Of a DNA stretch of 64,000 bases, positions 60,371 through 64,000 are shown piece after piece (position 1 is the stretch's first letter; every line of letters starts with the position of its first letter). The translations under genes and the position numbers were made by a program. Under the pieces are notes generated by a model. The model had not been told where the DNA came from and did no database searches. It saw only the letters and a program-made list of their open reading frames with translations. Source of the stretch: Gammaproteobacteria bacterium (GTDB lineage Bacteria > Pseudomonadota > Gammaproteobacteria > GCA-001735895); assembly GCA_024225395.1 (NCBI GenBank), contig JAAEMR010000149.1:1-64000 (forward strand), read 5' to 3'.

Positions 60371-61306
60371 ATGACTGACTCCTTGCTTAAATCGCGTCGA
60401 ACCTTGCTAAAGCACTTAGCCTTTTTGGGTGTTATCTCCACTTTACCCTACCCCGCTTTTTCAAAATTAAAACCAACTCCAATTACACGCCCTATCCCGT
60501 CAAGTGGACAGCCTCTTCCAGTCATCGGTATGGGTAGTCATATTACTTTCAATGTCGGTAACGACCTGGAAGCCCGTTTGAATCGCACTGAGGTTTTAAG
60601 GACTTTTTTTGATATGGGCGGTCAGCTCATTGATTCATCACCGATGTACGGATCAGCTGAAGCCGTACTGGGTTTCTGTTTCAATAAATTAGGGCAGAGT
60701 GCTTCACCATTATTTTCGGCGACCAAAGTCTGGACCTCTGATACTGATGAGGGTAAAGAGCAGATCGCTGACTCTCAACGTTTGTGGGGAGTCAACCAAC
60801 TTAATTTGAACCAGGTGCATAACCTGGTTAACTGGCGTAGTCATCTCGACACCCTGTTGCAGATGAAAGCTGATAAGCAGCTGCAATATGTTGGCATCAC
60901 AACGTCACACGGCAGACGTCACCGTGATGTGGAAAAGATCATGCAAAGCCAACCCATCGACTTTGTACAACTGACCTATCACATCGATAACCGGGATGTG
61001 GAAACCCGGTTGTTACCGCTGGCACTTGAAAAAGGTATCGCAGTTATCGTCAACCGTCCATTCAGCAAAGGAGAACTGTTTGACAATTACCAGCAACACC
61101 CTTTACCTGACTGGGTAAAGGAGTTTGACTGTAACAACTGGGCCCAGTTTTTGCTGAAATTTATCGTGTCGCACCCGGCCGTAACCTGTGCCATACCCGC
61201 TACCTCGCGTGTTGATCATATGATAGAAAACATGGGAGCCTGCTATGGTCGGCTACCAGCCCCTGACATGCGGCAACGAATGATCAGCTACGTTCAGTCA
61301 TTATAA
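60371..61306 (+). CDS. Aldo/keto reductase with Tat-like signal
   Basis: SRRTLLKHLAF twin-Arg; GGQLIDSSPMYGSAEAVLG; YVGITTSHGRRH. Confidence 0.9.
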   Translation: MTDSLLKSRRTLLKHLAFLGVISTLPYPAFSKLKPTPITRPIPSSGQPLPVIGMGSHITFNVGNDLEARLNRTEVLRTFFDMGGQLIDSSPMYGSAEAVLGFCFNKLGQSASPLFSATKVWTSDTDEGKEQIADSQRLWGVNQLNLNQVHNLVNWRSHLDTLLQMKADKQLQYVGITTSHGRRHRDVEKIMQSQPIDFVQLTYHIDNRDVETRLLPLALEKGIAVIVNRPFSKGELFDNYQQHPLPDWVKEFDCNNWAQFLLKFIVSHPAVTCAIPATSRVDHMIENMGACYGRLPAPDMRQRMISYVQSL

Positions 61307-61989
61307 TGCAGGAGATATTGTCTTACCGTCTATCAGATCTGTTATTGTTTTCTGAACAGACTTATCTACGACAGTTTGAACTTTATAATCAGTGGCTTTC
61401 ACCCGCTCAGTGGCTGTTTTATGTTTACGGAGTATTTTTTTTATTTTCTCTGCTGAATTCAGAGCGATATGTCACCCGTGTTCTTTTCCTGCTCAGTGCA
61501 CCATTCTGGCTGATCTGTTCGTATGGATTTGTATGGCAGTTTTATGTATCAATTAACTGGATGGCCGAGTATTTTATTGTGGTATTTATTATTCAGGCTG
61601 TACTAATTTTATGGTCAGGAATTTTTACATATCCATCGACTAAACAGAATTCACAGTCCATTTTTCTCCACCCGGGATTACTGTTATGGACATTGACTCT
61701 GTTTGTGCAACCCGTGCTTGAAATGGTAAGTGGACGAAGCTGGAGTCAGTTATCCGTATTTGCCGTTACCCCGGATTCATTATCATTCGTGGCCATTTCC
61801 TTTATGTTGATTTTACGCCTGCCTGTTGTATTTTTTCTGCCTTCAGCTCTGTGGCTACTATTCAGCACAATGACTTACCTTACCATGCACAGTTTGACTG
61901 CATTTTTTCCAGCCTTCGCACTGGTGATTTATTTAGCTGCTATATTTTTGCTACCACTTTTACCGGGTCAAACTTCAGCAAATAAATAA
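61306..61989 (+). CDS. Multi-TM hypothetical protein
   Basis: 227 aa, hydrophobic segments, ATG overlapping stop of previous gene. Confidence 0.65.
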   Translation: MQEILSYRLSDLLLFSEQTYLRQFELYNQWLSPAQWLFYVYGVFFLFSLLNSERYVTRVLFLLSAPFWLICSYGFVWQFYVSINWMAEYFIVVFIIQAVLILWSGIFTYPSTKQNSQSIFLHPGLLLWTLTLFVQPVLEMVSGRSWSQLSVFAVTPDSLSFVAISFMLILRLPVVFFLPSALWLLFSTMTYLTMHSLTAFFPAFALVIYLAAIFLLPLLPGQTSANK

Positions 61990-62076
61990 TATTAACCATG
62001 TTGAAATTTTCACACTATTACTCAACTAATTCATTAATTTGATATAATAAAATTCTTTTTACTCTGATTTTCAATC

Positions 62077-63171
62077 ATGGCGATTCGATTCTTTTGCTTA
62101 CCAGCTGCCAAAATTCTGTGCGCCTTATGTTTGTTATGGCTCTCACCGTTATGGGCTAGTGAATATATGGTGAAACCTGGCGATACTCTGGAAAGAATTG
62201 CTAAACAGCATCTACCGGTATCTAATCAGAATGATCGACGGGCTATACGAGATTTTGTCAATAAAATCGTAAGTGATAATCTCAAGCATTTCCCGGATGT
62301 TAATCCTGATCGTCTATCGTCTGGAATAAAGTTGAAAATTCCTGAATTTAAATCCACACATAAATCAACTCCTAAAGCTGTCATCAAAGACACGATTTTT
62401 CCATTTCGCAACTCGATTTCTCATACAGAAATTATTGGGCATATAACAGCAATGAATGGACAGGGCTGGTTGATGCACCCGGATGAATCCCGCCAGAAAC
62501 TGCAAACAGGGCTAGGAGTTCATCAAGGTGACATTGTCTTAACCGGCTATCAGTCTGGTGCAAAAGTTGAATTTCTGGATGGGTCCAGTATTTCACTTAA
62601 TCAGAATAGTCAGATAGAAATCAACGAATACCAATGGAATACACAAAATAAATCAGGGCGTTCAATTTTAAATTTCCTGAAAGGGGCTTTTCGTGCCATT
62701 TCCGGTTTGATTGCAAAACAAACTCCGGACAATTATGCAGTCATCACGCCGGTGGCCACCATAGGCGTCAGAGGAACATATTTTGGTGCCAGAATATGTC
62801 AACAGGAAATTTGTCAGCTACAGTTAACGGATAAAAATATCACGCTATCAGAAGGCATTTATATCAGTGTTTTACAAGGTGAAATTGTATCTAAAAGTGA
62901 AGCTCAGGAAACTGTGATCAATCAGGGGGAGACGTACTATCAGAAAAACACCCTGGCCAAGGCCAAACTAACTTCAAACATTCCAGGTCTGATTTTTAGC
63001 GCTGAAGAAATAAATAAATATTCTGCGGCTAATAGCAAAAACATGAAACAGGCACCTTTCTATAGCGCTTTTATGCTCGACAGTCAGGGCAAGGTCGTCA
63101 AAAATAATCAGGGAAATTGTATTCGCAGCAGAAATTATCGTAACAATCATTACGTTGCTGAATGTCAATAA
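62077..63171 (+). CDS. Secreted LysM + FecR-domain protein
   Basis: SEYMVKPGDTLERIAKQHLP (LysM); GDIVLTGYQSGAKVEFLDGSSISLNQNSQIEI...AVITPVATIGVRGTYF (FecR). Confidence 0.9.
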   Translation: MAIRFFCLPAAKILCALCLLWLSPLWASEYMVKPGDTLERIAKQHLPVSNQNDRRAIRDFVNKIVSDNLKHFPDVNPDRLSSGIKLKIPEFKSTHKSTPKAVIKDTIFPFRNSISHTEIIGHITAMNGQGWLMHPDESRQKLQTGLGVHQGDIVLTGYQSGAKVEFLDGSSISLNQNSQIEINEYQWNTQNKSGRSILNFLKGAFRAISGLIAKQTPDNYAVITPVATIGVRGTYFGARICQQEICQLQLTDKNITLSEGIYISVLQGEIVSKSEAQETVINQGETYYQKNTLAKAKLTSNIPGLIFSAEEINKYSAANSKNMKQAPFYSAFMLDSQGKVVKNNQGNCIRSRNYRNNHYVAECQ

Positions 63172-63272
63172 TAAAAGCTTAGGAAAACACATACGAATCA
63201 AGTCCTTTATTTATGACAGAGTAAGTACAGGCTTGATCGGGTATGACTAAAACTGAAGAACCTCTATCTCGA

Positions 63273-63585
63273 TCAGTTTTTACCTACCGTTTCAATTTCA
63301 TCCCGCATGCCAGAATCCAGTTCAGTCTTAAACTGGTTATGATAAAGCTGATAATAGCGCCCTTTTTTCGACACTAACTCGACATCATTTCCCTGCTCTA
63401 TAATTTCACCTTTATCGATGACTAAAATCTGACTGGCAGAGGGAACAGTGGACAGCCTGTGTGCAACAACAAAGCTGATACGCCCGTGAAATACCTGCTC
63501 TATCGTACTCTGAATCAGTTTCTCGGTTTCAGTATCTATCGATGATGTCGCTTCATCCAGAATAAAAACATCGGCATTGAAAACT
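63273..63585 (-). pseudogene. C-terminal fragment of an ABC exporter ATPase
   Basis: Reverse strand FNADVFILDEATSSIDTETEKLIQSTIEQVFHGRISFVVAHRLSTVPSASQILVIDKGEIIEQGNDVELVSKKGRYYQLYHNQFKTELDS; Walker A half absent. Confidence 0.85.
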
Positions 63586-63644
63586 TCATATCAATGCCAA
63601 AACAATTTATTTATAATTAAATATGATAATGGTGAACAACGCAT

Positions 63645-64000
63645 TTAATCCTCAGCAAGTAACTGATTGCGTATATCTGCTGCCGTTCGATGAACACCAT
63701 GGCAACGCGCACACACCTTAACAGCCGTTTCACCCAGACTCATTTTGACGCTGCGGATATTTTTTTCAACAATTGCTGCATCCATTTCGTCGATTGAATG
63801 TTTCGTTGAAGCCCCCAGGATTCTTTCGACGGGCTCATCATCTTTATGACAACTTGCACAATTATTTCCCAGCATTTTCAATTCCTGCTGAAATTGATTG
63901 CTGGCATCAGAGGCAACAGACCAGTGTTCATCTTCTGCAGCAATGCGAATACGATTAAGACTACGACTAATTGTTTTCATAAAGCGAGGATATTTATGCT
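63645..64000 (-). CDS. c-type cytochrome with two CxxCH motifs (5' end outside window)
   Basis: NNCASCHKDD and VCARCHGVHR; frame stays open upstream of the listed Met to the window edge. Confidence 0.75.
   Translation of the reverse strand, partial: HKYPRFMKTISRSLNRIRIAAEDEHWSVASDASNQFQQELKMLGNNCASCHKDDEPVERILGASTKHSIDEMDAAIVEKNIRSVKMSLGETAVKVCARCHGVHRTAADIRNQLLAED

Overview
This 64 kb window comes from an AT-rich, gammaproteobacteria-like chromosome that is dense in respiratory and nitrogen-oxide genes. (1) An uncalled giant minus-strand reading frame of about 2430 codons fills bases 1-7290. It encodes a surface lipoprotein that runs off the window edge and is therefore missing from the ORF track. 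(2) A CetB/CetA-like split energy-taxis receptor lies at 8.6-10.5 kb, and its receptor half carries frameshifts. (3) A long minus-strand gene run spans 24-10.5 kb. It contains polyamine genes (speD and a membrane-fused spermidine synthase), citrate synthase, a YjfI/YjfJ(PspA)/YjfK-like envelope module with a K+ channel, DUF350 and M50 protease, then a PQQ-propeller plus duplicated CxxCH protein pair. The module's promoter is overlaid by two near-identical palindromic operators. (4) A gamma-glutamyl-amine catabolic operon follows at 25-31 kb, next to an internally deleted IS982-like element. (5) The NO/denitrification region at 33-59 kb contains an octaheme HAO-family cytochrome, norCB-EF-Q-(4Fe4S)-D, hemerythrin, a decayed nirS, a second unusual heme-copper oxidase/NOR-like cluster (including a subunit-I paralogue that appears to lack the helix-VII HH pair and a cytochrome b-ferredoxin-MvhD fusion), a Dnr/Fnr regulator and nirN. 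FNR/DNR boxes precede HAO, norC, the second oxidase cluster and the regulator itself, which suggests one regulon. Assignments are from reading the sequence; no database searches were run.
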